From positions 4,464,001 to 4,528,000 of the forward strand of contig OX388319.1 in the NCBI GenBank assembly GCA_947579605.1: DNA of 64,000 bases. The letters are read 5' to 3'. The DNA comes from Athripsodes cinereus. Taxonomy: Eukaryota > Arthropoda > Insecta > Trichoptera > Leptoceridae. The position numbers were made by a program, and so were the translations under genes. Position 1 is the first letter of the stretch, and every line of letters starts with the position of its first letter. The notes beneath the pieces were generated by a model. It was given only the letters and a program-made list of their open reading frames with translations, did no database searches and was not told the origin of the DNA. Shown here piece by piece: positions 1 through 11,213 of this stretch.

Positions 1-575
1 ATATTGTTTAAGAAAACCGAGGAGTTTTTGAAATATTTCAAATTCGTATACCATTTTGAGAATTTAGTAGTTTTTGACTTCCACATTTAGTAGTTTTTGA
101 AAATAAAATCTGGTCACACTGGTTGTAATCTATGCAAATGTCTCTGTCAGTACTTGTCTTCTGTGAATAAACTACGTTTTCGCTTCAACTCCGACGATCT
201 TGTAATTAAAACCCGATTTACATTTCCCATGATATAAGTTGCAAGCCAACACCAAACTTGTATGCTGTGTATTTGATTCACCAGACAGTTGGAAACCAAA
301 CACGTGTTTTTATTTTATCAGGTATTATTATGTTTAAATCTGACTGTGTTTAACTATCGTACCACACAATTGTAATTCTAAATAATCCCCATTCTCGTAT
401 CAAAACGATAATCGATAATTCGATTACATATTTTTTTGACTTTTAGCACAATATTGATCATTTCCTTTGCCTGTTCAATCAATTGGACTTCAGCGCAACG
501 CTTGTATATCGTGACCAAAGAAATGTACTTCACTTGCAGCACAGTACATTTTTTTGAAATTTTTGTGTTCGAACA
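1..575. other. Non-coding flank with old repeat pieces
   Basis: No gene is visible. Bases 1-60 resemble 13050-13110 (shared text around 'aagaaaaccgaggag' and 'ataccatttt'), so the window opens inside a dispersed repeat. Bases 470-575 align loosely with 30985-31075, sharing 'ttttgtgttc' followed by 'aaca' and the preceding 90 bases at roughly two-thirds identity by eye. Confidence 0.4.
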
Positions 576-579
576 TTAA

Positions 580-1766
580 CCCCTTACTGCATGATTTTTT
601 AAAAAGTTGTGAAAAAAATATATGATATGTAAATGATGAAAAAAAAGACACGTATTTTTTTATTTTTTAAAAAAAAAATTTTTTCCTATATAAAAATAAA
701 AAAAATATTTTGGTCCAAATATGGCACGCTATGCAGTTGTAGTAAAAAAAAATACCGGATAATATGACATTACTTGGAAACGAAAACCACTAATCTTCAT
801 GAAAATTTGAAAAAAAAACTGTCTTTATTCAGACATAAGTTTATTTTGCATTTTTTGCAGATGACAAAAGATCCCTGTACAAAAATTGAACAAGAGTATC
901 TATATCGTCAAAGTCTTTTGGAAATTCTCCATCTCCCGAAAATGCAATCATTTGGTGATTTACACATATTTCGACTTTTCCACACATACTTCTTAGTAGC
1001 AGAAGTCGAAGGAGCCACTTGGACATCGTTTTCTTCATCAGAACTGCTCTCACCACTTTCTGGGATAATTACATTTTTGGGAGTAGGTACTCATTTGGGG
1101 GTAATCCTCATTATCTGACAAATCATCCTCGCTGTCAATACTACTGTTTGGTATTTTTCTTGCATGTTTTTTAGTGTTGTAGAATTTAAGAAGCTCCATA
1201 TCTAAAAACTTTTAAAAAAAAATCGAAAAAAATAGAAAAAATCCATTTTACGTGTCTATTGGCATTTTACGACTTACTTGATAATATGTGCAAAAATTAT
1301 TGACAAACTGCATGGTGGATCATATATGGACCAAAAACATTTTACACAATATTATACATAATTTTATATAAAAGTTCAATTCAATTCAATTTATTCAATC
1401 ATAAACAATACCTCAAAACAGCAACTAAGGTTGCTGGTGTTGTGATAATTTTATTACTTATCTAATGACATTAATAGTCAACCAGTGTAATATAATTTTT
1501 TATAACGCTTTACTAACAAATAACTTTGAAAAAAACACCTTTGAATTCCGCGCTTGTACAGAAAATCATAAACTGACGGTTGAAAACAGTTGATCGCGCA
1601 TCTAGTACAATCAGAAACTTCTAGCAAGAAGTTTGACTACTAGTAACGTGGATCATACATAAAGCTTTAGTATTATTGCCAGAAGCAAGAAATATTTTAT
1701 CATTTTGTTGTTTTTTATGACAAAAGATTATTTTGGATCATATATGAGCCAGTATGCGGTAAGGGG
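580..1766 (-). mobile_element. piggyBac-like element relic flanked by TTAA
   Basis: The element lies between TTAA at 576-579 and TTAA at 1767-1770. Its ends are inverted copies of CCCCTTACYGCAT: left CCCCTTACTGCAT, right CCCCTTACCGCAT when reversed. TTAA target duplication with ends beginning CCC is typical of piggyBac-type transposons. On the minus strand, between about 1180 and 850, broken frames read an acidic stretch (SSSDEENDV) and then FSGDGEFPKDFDDIDT...FLYRDLL. This resembles the N-terminal part of piggyBac transposases. The catalytic region is absent, so this is a non-autonomous, internally deleted copy. Confidence 0.6.
841..1180 (-). pseudogene. Remnant of piggyBac-like transposase N-terminus
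   Basis: This reads right to left with frame changes: an acidic, serine-rich leader (SIDSEDD, ESSSDEEND) near 1130-1010, then AFSGDGEFPKDFDDIDT near 960-900 and FLYRDLLSSAKNAK to about 841. The order acidic leader, FSG-x-G, hydrophobic-aromatic FLYRDLL resembles piggyBac transposase N-termini by memory of the family. No catalytic aspartates are present, and stops separate the pieces, so no protein is expected. Confidence 0.4.
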
Positions 1767-1774
1767 TTAATAAT

Positions 1775-2235
1775 TACAATAATAATATTATGCTGTTTCA
1801 CTCCATATTTATATAATGAGTTACAATCCATTGGATTGGTCTGCAACGAGTTTTGACTTTCTTCTCCCTATTCTCAGCCAGTCATTTCAGCTCTCCGTAT
1901 GAGCCACAGTTCATGTCCCTCTTCAGTTGGTCCATATAAGCGTCTCTCGGTCGGCCTCTTCCATTCGTGCCTTCGGTCCTACCATCTGCGATTGCGATGA
2001 GCAGTCTTGGGTGCCTGATGTTGTGGCCAATCCAGTTAGCTCGTTGTTGGCTGATTCTTTTGAGGAGTTGTCTTTTTTCGCCAACCCTGGTTAGCACTTC
2101 TTCGTTTTCGACGTGTTCGACGTGTTCTATCATAAAGATAAAAATGGTCTCTTTCCTACAATTGCTGAAGAATAGGACATCCTTTATACCTGCCGAGAAT
2201 GTTGCGTTCCTATCATAAAAAATTGTCATAAAACA
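1775..2235 (-). pseudogene. LINE reverse-transcriptase C-terminal fragment (RTE-like)
   Basis: The minus strand reads EEVLTRVGEKRQLLKRISQQ, then RANWIGHNIRHPRLL, a GRGRPRDAYMDQLKRDM block and SYGELKxLAENREKVK. The WIGH, GRGRP and final AEDR-type motifs mark the region just after the reverse-transcriptase fingers and palm in RTE-like insect LINEs. The fragment is 5'-truncated and has a stop before LAENRE. An AAT-rich stretch at 1771-1795 is probably its 3' tail. It abuts the right TTAA of the piggyBac-like relic. Confidence 0.6.
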
Positions 2236-2400
2236 ACAATCAATCGATGTCCTTCGAGTATAGCAATTTAATATTGTCTTTCAAACTTTCTCAAACAACA
2301 TCCGTTTAAAACTGGAAGCAAAATTTGATCGGCCGCACGACAGACTTTTTCTTTGAATTACCAATTTCGTATATCTTTGATCATGACAGCGACAATGTCG
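2236..2400. repeat. Right half of an old dispersed repeat
   Basis: This matches 31080-31215 (shared 'gtttaaaactgga', 'gcaaaatttga', 'tttctttgaattacc', 'atatcttt'). The left half of the same repeat is at 470-575. In the 31-kb copy the two halves are contiguous, so the piggyBac-like relic and the LINE fragment are insertions within this copy. The identity of the repeat is unknown. Confidence 0.5.
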
Positions 2401-2469
2401 GAGTTTGTCGAGACAGAGAGACAGACTTTTATCACGAAATCGGAATTGGTGAATATTCTCCGTTAGCGT

Positions 2470-2560
2470 TGGACGCCTTCCTCTCTTCTTCCGATTAGAT
2501 TTTGCACAATGTTACATTGTGTAAACATGGTTATCCAATCGAATCATTGACAAAGTAATT
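2470..2560. repeat. Arm fragment of the 18.7-kb inverted-repeat element
   Basis: The text 'cttcttccgatt...attttgcacaatgttacattgtgtaaacatg' matches the right arm of the inverted-repeat element at 18953-19035. Only one arm is present here. Confidence 0.5.
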
Positions 2561-2694
2561 TCCGAAAATTCTTTAAAAAAATAGGCTATTTTACATGATT
2601 GACAAACTAAGGGTTTTGATATTCGATCAACATTATTAACGTTACATTATGACCAGTGAATCGAACGTTTACGTTCCTAATTTATAACTATATA

Positions 2695-3070
2695 TACATA
2701 CATACATACATACCATCACGCCGCTTCCCTTGCGGGGTAGGCAGAAAGCATCGAGCGCCACTTTTTTCTATCCTTGCATACCTACATCTTTCGCTTCCGT
2801 CACTGTCATACAATTCCTCATGTATGTTCTCCTGTTCAATGTACTCAACACGTGGCCGTCCTGTAGGATTTGCTTTAGATGATCTTGCCATTTGATCCTC
2901 GGCCATCCACGTCTCCAAGCACCATTCCTCTCAGCCAAATATATTTTCCTAGTTATTTTTCCTCATTCATTCTTTCACATGCTCAAACCATCATAACTTA
3001 TTTACATACACCTACTTTCATTCCACATTGCTTTCGTATATCACTGTTACGCACACGATCTCTCAGAATT
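2695..3070 (-). pseudogene. LINE-A 3' end: RT C-terminal fragment with TATG tail
   Basis: Read on the minus strand with two frame changes: RMNEEKITRKIYLAERNGAW, RRGWPRIKWQDHLKQILQDG, HVLSTLNRRTYMRNCM, TVTEAKDV, then KKWRSMLSAYPAREAA and a stop. This matches the same region at 3608-4002 and 6427-6700. After the stop comes a short 3' UTR, GCGGCGTGATGG, and a (TATG)n microsatellite at 2696-2712, the 3' tail. It is a 5'-truncated dead copy. Confidence 0.6.
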
Positions 3071-3607
3071 CAAAGATTAGATAAAATATGGATTATGTAT
3101 TTTACAGTAGGTACAAATCTTTTTTATATTTTCAAGTAGGTACTTATAGAATTATCAGGTATGATTAACAAATTAAATCACATTGATTGTATCAACATCA
3201 ACTTAGTATCATATTATTTTGAACCACTCTAGATTAATCATTCCAGTTAATTCTACTCACCGATAGTCAATAATTTGAATAGGTATTAACTAGGTAAATA
3301 TGTTGTATAATATGATACATATACAACATACATACCTAGATAATAACGAAATTTCAAGAATTATCTACGTTAATTGTCTTATAAGTTAGGTTTTACGAAC
3401 AGCTGATTTTGACAGGACAATCGAACACTCACAGCAAAGAGTACGTGACCTATTCTTTTCCGGCAATTCCACGTGATTTTCAAAATATACTATTGTAAAT
3501 AAGGACCGTAAATCATTAAAAAAATATCGATTTGACCTTTGTATGATAAGATTATAGAACGCGGCGGGAGTAAGGGGATTCCCCTTTTTATTTTCTTTTA
3601 TTATAGA

Positions 3608-4022
3608 TAAACATTATTTTGGTGTACGATAAGAAAACGCTGCGTGATAGAGTGAAGAATGAGGATATTAGAAGAATGAGCGGATGCAAGAAGACTGTTG
3701 TGGACAGAATGCGCGTGAATAAACTACGGTGGTTTGGGCATGTTGAACGAATGAACGAGGTAAGAATGACAAAGAGGATATACTTATCTGAAAGAAAGGG
3801 TGTGAGGAAACGCGGGCGTCCGAGAACCACGTGGCTTGATCACGTGGATCAAATTCTCAAGGACGGCCGCGTGTTGAGTAAGAGGAACCGACGTGCGTGT
3901 ATGAAGAACTGTATGAATGTGGAGGAAGCGAAGGAAGTGTGTAAAGATAGATCTGTTTGGCGTTCCGTTCTCTCTGCCTACCCCACTTGGGACATGGCGT
4001 GAGGGTATAGTATAGTATAGTA
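3608..4022 (+). pseudogene. LINE-A 3' end, longest open copy in the window
   Basis: An open frame of about 125 codons reads KTLRDRVKNEDIRRMSG, KLRWFGHVERMNEVRM, KRGRPRTTWLDHVDQIL, RRACMKNCMNVEEAKEVC and DRSVWRSVLSAYPTWDMA, then stop. The FGHVERM, RGRPR-W-D and DR-VWR motifs are the conserved C-terminal tail of RTE-like LINE polyproteins. The 3' UTR is about 15 bases and is followed by TATAG repeats (4005-4021), the tail. It lacks its 5' end, including endonuclease and catalytic palm, so it is a truncated insertion. It has no stops, suggesting it is younger than its relatives at 2.7, 6.5 and 35 kb. Confidence 0.65.
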
Positions 4023-4502
4023 CGATAAGAAATATTCGAGGTAAAATATTCATAGACAAGTGTTAGGCCTTTCTCACACTTAATAGATTTTTGTCTACTA
4101 CCTATCTAACATTAACATTTCTTCGCAAAACTGCAATGCATTGAAAACAATATTAACAAAAAATATTTATTCCTTTTTATCGTGTTAAAATTCAGAAAAA
4201 AAAACAATCAAACTGATCTCCAGTACTGTGCAAACGCACAGCACGTGTGGATGTGTCAAAAATATCCTCCATAGTGCTTAATGTGACAGGGCACAATGGA
4301 CACTCCAACAACTGTGGCATGGTTGGTGCTGCTCCGCAGTCTCTAGCTCTAGATTCGTCATGTAGGAAATAAAATAAATTGGAAATAAATAATAATTCAA
4401 GAGTTTTTGTGTTTACACTGTGGAAAACCATTTTTAATTTTATTAAATAAAATATAAAAATATATTATTGAGCACTGTTTAATCTCCACCTTGTTAGGTT
4501 AG

Positions 4503-4545
4503 ATACCGAACGTTTTCGCCTATACTTGTAGACATCTTCAGGGAA
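4503..4545 (-). ncRNA. Hammerhead-ribozyme-like motif (left arm)
   Basis: On the minus strand: CC (4543-4542), then CTGAAGA (4541-4535) plus one extra T, a hairpin with a GTCTA strand facing TAGGC, GAAA (4517-4514), self-complementary AACGTT (4514-4509), then C and GG (4507-4506), which can pair with the leading CC. This is the order of stem I, CUGANGA, stem II, GAAA, stem III, UH cleavage site, stem I in a type-I hammerhead. The extra T after CTGAAGA and a weak stem I make activity uncertain. Confidence 0.4.
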
Positions 4546-4554
4546 ACTGAACTG

Positions 4555-4596
4555 GTCTCCCTTAAGATGCCTACAAGTATAGGCGAAAACGTTCGG
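4555..4596 (+). ncRNA. Hammerhead-ribozyme-like motif (right arm, core mutated)
   Basis: This mirrors the left arm: CTTAAGA replaces CTGAAGA, so the conserved G5 is lost. It is followed by T, a hairpin with GCCTA facing TAGGC, GAAA, AACGTT, C and GG. Loss of G5 should abolish hammerhead chemistry in this arm. Confidence 0.35.
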
Positions 4597-4734
4597 TATC
4601 TAACCTAACAAAGTGGAGATTAAACAGTGCTCAATAATATATTTTTATATAATAAAAGAAATAAATATATCAAATAAAACCATAATAACTGTCTTCAACT
4701 ACTGTGGAATTGGCATGCACGTATCGTAGGGTTA

Positions 4735-4800
4735 GGTTCAAGGCAAGATTATTAAGATCGTATTTAGATTGTGTCAAGACTAACTTTACAGAATTAAAGT
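4735..4800. repeat. Fragment of the CAG-duplicating MITE
   Basis: The text 'attaagatcgtatttagatt' followed by 'gtgtcaaga' matches the right arm of the MITE copies at 25614-25824 and 59429-59633. Only one end survives. Confidence 0.45.
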
Positions 4801-6380
4801 TCACAGTGCGATTCTTAAAATTCACAGTTCATAAAACATCCCATCGAATTAATAATATAAATTGATTATATTATTTTTAATGGCTCGGATAGGAGAATCA
4901 TTATAGGATCTATATACTGGCTTACTCATTACTACATAATATATGTAATGTCATAATAGTATGAAACTAAAAGTGTATATCCTCGTTTTTTTTGGCGATT
5001 TATGTTGCATTATGTAAGCGGAGATACCTTGATCGTCGATTTAAGGGATATTAGTCGGACGCTCATTGCTTTGTGTGAAATGGCTTTAAAAATTAAATGA
5101 TAAGATATATATGCGAATTGATAAATATATTTTGATTATCACAAATACAAGCATTTAAATTCTTTTTAAATAGCAGTTGCTTGTAAAAATCGCTGGTCGC
5201 CGACTATCTTGTAAAATGCAATTATTCCTAAAATATTCAAAATAGATCATTCAGTGATGATGTATACCATCTATCCTGAATGTCTTTACTTTAGTTAGCA
5301 CGGAGTGGACGACATACATGTTTATTACATGCAATTTATTTATTGTTTGGGATACGTTGTACGCTACGGCTTTTAGGATTTATTTGACTCCTCTACTTAA
5401 CTTGTCAAGTGTCGAGCCTCGAGTCGAGCCTCAAGGCAAGCCTAAATATGTACATACCTTATGATGTATAAGATTTTAAGGAGAGCTAGAGTGGAGAAAA
5501 ATTCCACTTCTGCCTAGTGCCTGCCAATTACATGCAGTCAGTTCTTTGACCATGTCTCTCATCCAATCAACATTGCGTTCCTTCTCATGCTGGGTATAGG
5601 ATGGACATTTACCGGTGGTTGTTAGAGATTGTGAAGACGGAGTTTATAATCATCTGATTTGTTTGTTTAGAATTTATTTTTTTATAAATATTGGTTTTTC
5701 AGTGGCATAAATCACCCCTAGCTGCGGCTGGGTTGCCTAATTAAATAAAAAAAAATTCTTTGACTATTTCATTTGTGGGTGATACCGTGATGGTATGAAT
5801 GAATGATGGTTAAAAAATAATATTTCAATATTGGTATTAATCATCCTAAACTCGGGTATTTTACGTGGCTATTACGAAACTCAGTTTGTATGATATATAA
5901 TAAGAGAAAAAATATAAGAGATAATATTCATACATCTTATGTTTAGTGCATTACAATTTGCTCGCATTTTGTTTAACTTTTGTGGTCCACTGCACAGTTA
6001 CCTGAAGTTTATTGCCGTATTTTCTTCGATCTTTTTGTCGCTCAGTCATCTTACTATTGTAATTAAGAAGAAAATCCGCTAATCAAACACATTATAGGCT
6101 ATTTTTGACCGAGATATTTCATTAACGATATCAAATTAATTTCCTCGCTAATATTAATACTGTAAAATATAGAAAACCTCTGTACTATCTTATATATCAA
6201 ATAAACGATCTTTTCATATCTTTAAAATTACAAAATAAAATAGATTTTTTCGTCATATATTTTCTCGTCTCAAAATAAAAGTTTAATTAAATATTATATT
6301 ACAAGTAATTATTACTGTGCATTTTTTTCTAATTTTTTCATGTGCGTCTTGATTCATAAAACAAACTAATATTTATTGAG
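4801..6380. other. AT-rich non-coding stretch with one Rep-A fragment
   Basis: No coding signal is visible. A partial Rep-A copy lies at about 5258-5340 on the plus strand ('accatctatcctgaatgtct', 'agcacggagtggac', 'catgtttattacatgca'). The rest is AT-rich sequence with no family I recognise. Confidence 0.4.
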
Positions 6381-6384
6381 GATT

Positions 6385-6800
6385 TAATGTACATACATAC
6401 ATACATACACACATACATACATATTATCACGCTACTTCCCTCGCGGGGTAGGCAGAAAGGATCGACCGCCACTTCCTTCTATCCTGGCAAACATCTTTCG
6501 CTTCCGTCACTGTCATACAATTCCTCATGCATGCTCTCCTGCGCGATATGCTCAACACGTGACCGTTCTGTAGGATTTGATTTAAATGATCTTGCCATTT
6601 CACGATCACGTCTTCGAGCACCATTCCTCACAGCCAAATAAATTGTCTTCTTGGTCATTCTGTCATCATTCATTCTTTCCATATGCCCAAACCATCTTAA
6701 CTTATTAAATTAACACCCATCCTTGTAATTATTACACCAACTTTCATTTCACATTCCTCTCGTATAGCAATATTACGTACACGATCTCTCAGACTTTGAC
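6385..6800 (-). pseudogene. LINE-A 3' end fragment with TATG tail
   Basis: The minus strand reads ERMNDDRMTKKTIYLAVRNG, KWQDHLNQILQNGHVLSISR, RRACMRNCMTVTEAKDVCQD, RRKWRSILSAYPAREVA, then stop, with at least one frame change. It ends in a CATA/TATG microsatellite at 6388-6422. It belongs to the same family as 2695-3070 and 3608-4022. Confidence 0.6.
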
Positions 6801-7494
6801 CACACATTTAATGTAACCAGGAAAAATTGCCTTTCTCTACAATCCAAAAGTTTATTTTCCACGTTTTTCTCAACTTTCAGCTTACTAAAAATATCATGCG
6901 TCCAATATCATTATCAAATTTAAAATTATAAAGAAATTCTTTAAGAAAATAACGAAGCAGGAAAACAGAGATCTTAAATTTGAGAGAACTCATTTTATCT
7001 TGGCAATACAACCAAGTTATTGCTTTTTATGAGGATTTATATTAAGGAAAGAAATAATATAACAGTCAAGAATCTCATAAAAATATTGCAACTGTCTTGG
7101 ATTTCAATACTTATCAATAAATCATCAATAATCATTGCACATGCGCGTTCCCAGAATCAACGCACCGCAGCCATGCGGCTATAGAATTTCCACGTAAAAA
7201 ATAAAAAAGGCATATTAATTGAAAACAGTATAGTTGACGTTGAAAGGATACCAGATGACTTATCCTGACACCAGAATATGATCCTTTGATCGTTCTGAAA
7301 TTGCTGACCAAAAATGCAGATTTAAACTTTTGGTGATCATGGTAAATATTTTCAAATATAACCTTCTTGACTGGCCAAAGTAATATAAAGCGTTTACTTC
7401 TTCTGGCTGCTTCAAAAATGATTATCATTTCAAGAGCAAAATAATTGCGGGAGAGTATCTCTACGTGCCTGATATTAATTTAAAAGATGAATAT
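6801..7494. other. 3' flank of the transporter gene
   Basis: No coding exon is visible. This interval should contain the 3' UTR of the minus-strand transporter gene, which ends its coding sequence at 7495. I could not pick a convincing AATAAA on the minus strand close to the stop; the nearest candidate is TTTATT on the plus strand around 6851. Confidence 0.35.
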
Positions 7495-10400
7495 TTAATC
7501 GTCATCTCTAACGATTGGTTGGCTATCTACGGCTCCTGTAGATCCCCAATGAGATGTTATTGCTCCACCAGCCAAAAGTCCTCCACCAATTCCAATTGAC
7601 GCGCCCGCACCAGCACCAGTTCCTGCTCGACTATGCCGCATCCCGTAACCCAAATAAACTACCAAACCTAGAAAAAAAAATCAGAAATATTTAAAGTATT
7701 AACTTGGCGATTACTTTAAGATCTAGACTCATTGACAATAATATTATCATCTCAACTTCATAGGAAGTAAATGTCAAATTACACAATCGTGGAGATACAC
7801 AAGTCTGTACCAAGATTTGAATCATGGAACAAAGTTCATAATTATATTATTATTCATGTCGTAGTCATTTGAAAGAATTCGTACATTTACAAACGGCAGG
7901 AATTTAAATAAACGATAGAAGTGTATTTTACAGGCATGTTACAATTTGCCGAGGCGTTTTACAAAATGACTAGTCAAATTTTAAAATATTTGTTCATTTT
8001 CTCACCATCTCATGGCGCTGTGCATCAAAACAAAAACATTAATAGAGAACTTATATTTAACAATATGACCAGTCATTTTGTAAAACGCCTTAGCAAATTG
8101 TAAAATGCCTGAATGCTTTAGTCATTTTATAAAATGTCCGCCGATTGTAAACGCTAGCTTACAAAAGCTTGTAATAGCTTTCTCATATTTTTTAATCAGA
8201 TTTTGTGTACTTAAAATATTGTGATATCAAGGAATTTTAAATATTACCTGACTTTTAGAAATTATATGTTTGTTCTAATTGTTGCGATGGGACACCTTAA
8301 AAAAGCAAAGAAAAAGAATCATGAATTAAAGAAGTGTTTGTAATCTCACCTAAAGCCATCCAAACAGCAAATCTAGCCCACGTCAAAGCATTCAAATGAA
8401 CCATCAATTCAATATTGAAGAGCATACTGGCGGCTGGTAAAAATGGTACAAGTGGTGCCCTGAAAGGAGGACGAACTGGACTTTGTTGGTGGCACCAGAT
8501 TATTACCAAACCTAAAAATAATAAAAGTCGGTGGTCATCAACTGATGAGACAAATTTTAGAAGGAGTCAAAATACTCTTTCAATGAAGTTACATTATTTT
8601 GGATTTGATATCAAGCATCTACTGTTAAAAAAATGTTTAAATACAAATCTCGGCTTACAGACATATTTTTAAAGTTATTAAACTTACATATGTAGATGAG
8701 AGTAAAGCCAATAGAATAAATTTTGCTGAGAAGAAATTTACTGCAATGTGTTAGTCCATTTTAGTCAAATGGATTGTATATTTATACTTAAGAAAAATAC
8801 CGACATCAAGCTTGAAATTGTTTGTGAAGAATTCCATTAAGCCAATTCTATTATTGGTGATATTTTTTATTGTGATCAATTTGCAACGAAAATATGAAGA
8901 GTGTATTTTTCAGCTTACATGCTCCCATTAGGACGATCAATACGGCAGGTACAAGTAGAGCAGCTGGATTAGCTGGAATATCTGATAGTCTTGTATGAGC
9001 ACATAGCGCTGCTGACAGTGCTCCGAATCCTGTTACAGACCATGTTACAGCTGTGCCAGGAGAAAGGCGACCAACAAGTGGCCTTAGCCATGCATGAGGA
9101 GCACGAAGACGTCCAGACATCATTACTTCATATACCTAAAATTAGAGATGACATTATTGAAATGGTAATATTTGTAAAACTCATTAGTGTGATTTTGAAA
9201 ACCAAATGGTTTATTGTTAACTTCGGAATAAGCAAATAATATTTAACGGTATGGTATACCTCTGATGAAATAGATCCTGGATCAGTAACCGGTGTTCCAG
9301 CAGTTGAACTGTCTGGAGAAATATCTACTCCACCCAAGCCTAATGCTCTAAGTTCGGCTGCAGTAGCTGGACGATATCTTAAAATGATGACTGCAGCGCT
9401 AACAATTGTGTAAGCCAATAATGTTCCAATTGACATAAATTCTACTAAGGTCTCCAAATCAAATAGTAAGGCAATCACTGCCGATGAAAATCCTGAAACT
9501 ATTAAATTGACGAGAGGCATCTGCGTTTTCGTGTTGATACTTCCTAAGCAACTGAAAATTAAACCATCTTGTGCCATTGCGTATATACATCTAGGAAGAG
9601 AAAATAAGGATCCAAGAAGCGATGTGGTCATTCCACAGAGGGCTCCAATAGCAACCGCGTATTTAGCCCATGTTAAATTAAGTGCTCCAAAAGCTTCAGG
9701 CAGAGCTGCATCTGGACTTATTTGATCATATGGTACCATTAATGTTAAAGCAGCTGAAACAAGCATATATCCAAGTCCAACAGCGGTCATTGAAAGAATT
9801 GTGGCAATTGGGATAGAATAGGTTGGATCTCTTGCTTCTTCACTTGAAGATGAAATACTGTCAAATCCCACAAATGCGTAGAAACATGTTGCTGCTCCAG
9901 CTAATACACCAGAAAACCCATATGGCATAAATCCTCCATGACTTGAAGACCAGTATTCAGGTTTTGCGTAGTAAAATCCGACAAATATGACAGTGATGAT
10001 TACACCCAGATTAAGGACGGTGAGTGCGTTGTTTATGATTGCTGAGGTTTTTACTCCTAAGGCTAGTAATAAGGAGAATGCGATGCAAATCGAGAATGCT
10101 AAAAGATCTGGATATTTTCCGAGTAGTTTTTCATGGAGTTCTCCAGTGAATGAAACAGTGGTATTGCTAACCACACCTCCAACCATGGAATCTAGATATC
10201 CACTCCAAGCTCTGGCTACTGAGGCTGCACCTGAAATTATAAAAGAAGTAATTAAAAAAAATCTCAATTATTGGCCTTTCATAATGAGTAATTGAATTGA
10301 AATTTTAATGAATTGTACCTTACCTATCATATGCTCTAGAATAATATTCCAGCCGATGACGAAGGCCCAAAATTCTCCAACACTGACATATGTGTAGAGA

Positions 10401-11213
10401 TAGGCGCTTCCTGCACGTGGAACTCTTGTGCCGAATTCAGCATAGCACAGAGCTGCCAGCAAAGAAGCTAAACCAGCCAAGAGAAAACTTACTACAGTGG
10501 CTGCTCCAGCTAATTCTCTTGCGACGGTTCCAGTTAATACATAAATTCCAGCTCCAACCATATGGCCAATTCCTGTTTAAGAAGAAAACTTTTCTATTAA
10601 CGGAATATAATTTCAATTAAAATATAATAGATTAATACAAAACAATCTCAGAGACCAAGCAGAGTTAGAAGTACTTCTCTGAGCCTAACTTAAAATCTTA
10701 TCTATATCTATCTTTCATTACGTCATCTCCCAGAGGACTAGCTGCATATCATAAACATACAGGCCGTACTCACCGTGCCATTAAATATTAGATAATTATA
10801 TTGTGAAGCCTATGTCATCGCTGAATTGAAAATAATATAAGTTTTTCAAAATAATTTGTGGTTTCAGTTGGTTGTGGATTAACTTCAAAATTGTAACCTT
10901 TTGTAGGTAGTTTCTTTTGAGGTATGACAGCTTATTTCGAAAGAATGCCATCTTTATGTTTTTAGATAGGTACTAGATATAATGATATCTTACCATGTAA
11001 AACCCCAAATACCCAGAAATTTTAAAATGGTAGAAAATAGAAAACATGCGTGGGGCTAGTGGATGACTTACCAAGTAAAGTAATATCAAAAGTCGATAAG
11101 CATCTGTTGAGTTGTGTATCCATGGGATCCTCATCTAAAGGCCTCGTTCTACCAAACCGAAGGCAGAGACCGGCTACAACTCGAGCCAGCACCTGTCTCC
11201 GAGCTCCCGCCAT
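7495..11213 (-). CDS. SLC7A4-like: Cationic amino acid transporter, SLC7A4/CAT-4-like (six exons, 637 aa)
   Basis: Coding exons, read 5' to 3' on the minus strand: 11213-11072, 10572-10324, 10230-9260, 9135-8919, 8511-8350, 7667-7495. All introns are GT-AG and all phases join cleanly to give 1914 nt including TAA. The product is a multi-pass membrane permease of the APC superfamily. Visible family motifs are [18 protein letters not shown] (about 45-62, first membrane helix), [20 protein letters not shown] in exon 2, the exon 2/3 junction giving [38 protein letters not shown] (EE about 261-262), and [11 protein letters not shown] near the C-terminus before the last helices. An N-T-T glycosylation sequon is at about 153. 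The SSSSEEA form, rather than TTGEE, and the [11 protein letters not shown] run favour the SLC7A4/SLC7A14 branch over CAT-1/2/3. The substrate is inferred only; vertebrate SLC7A4 has weak evidence of transport on its own. The start is supported by an in-frame TGA two codons upstream and an AAG-ATG-G context. Confidence 0.93.
7931..8111. mobile_element. MITE in the last intron of the transporter gene
   Basis: A 181-bp inverted-repeat element lies between coding exons 5 and 6. The left end reads CAGGCATGTTACAATTTGC then GAGGCGTTTTACAAAATGAC. The right end is its near-complement: CAGGCATTTTACAATTTGC then AAGGCGTTTTACAAAATGAC when reversed. Arms are about 50 bp. No convincing target duplication is seen. 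It does not touch the splice sites. Confidence 0.6.
10573..11071 (-). other. First coding intron of the transporter gene
   Basis: This 499-bp intron runs from donor GTAAGT to acceptor ACAG in a T-rich context and interrupts a glycine codon after residue 47 (phase 1). The other introns are 93, 124, 407 and 682 bp. No ORF or recognisable element lies within it. Confidence 0.7.

Larger units (their letters stand above)
4452..4650. mobile_element. Foldback element 1 with hammerhead-like arms
   Basis: This is a near-perfect palindrome of 199 bp. The left arm starts ATATAAAAATATATTATTGA and the right arm ends with its complement. Arms are about 90 bp and the loop is about 15 bp. The outer part contains GCACTGTTTAAT, resembling AACACTGTTTAAT in the other foldbacks here. 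The inner part of each arm carries a CTGAAGA or CTTAAGA, hairpin, GAAA, AACGTT module. No clear target duplication is visible beyond AT-rich sequence. Confidence 0.7.

Noticed and set aside
3784..4059. 91-codon minus-strand frame
   Set aside because: It is antisense to the LINE-A open frame at 3619-4002, which carries the family motifs.
8991..10620. Several plus-strand frames of 70-100 codons
   Set aside because: All are antisense to the transporter exons.
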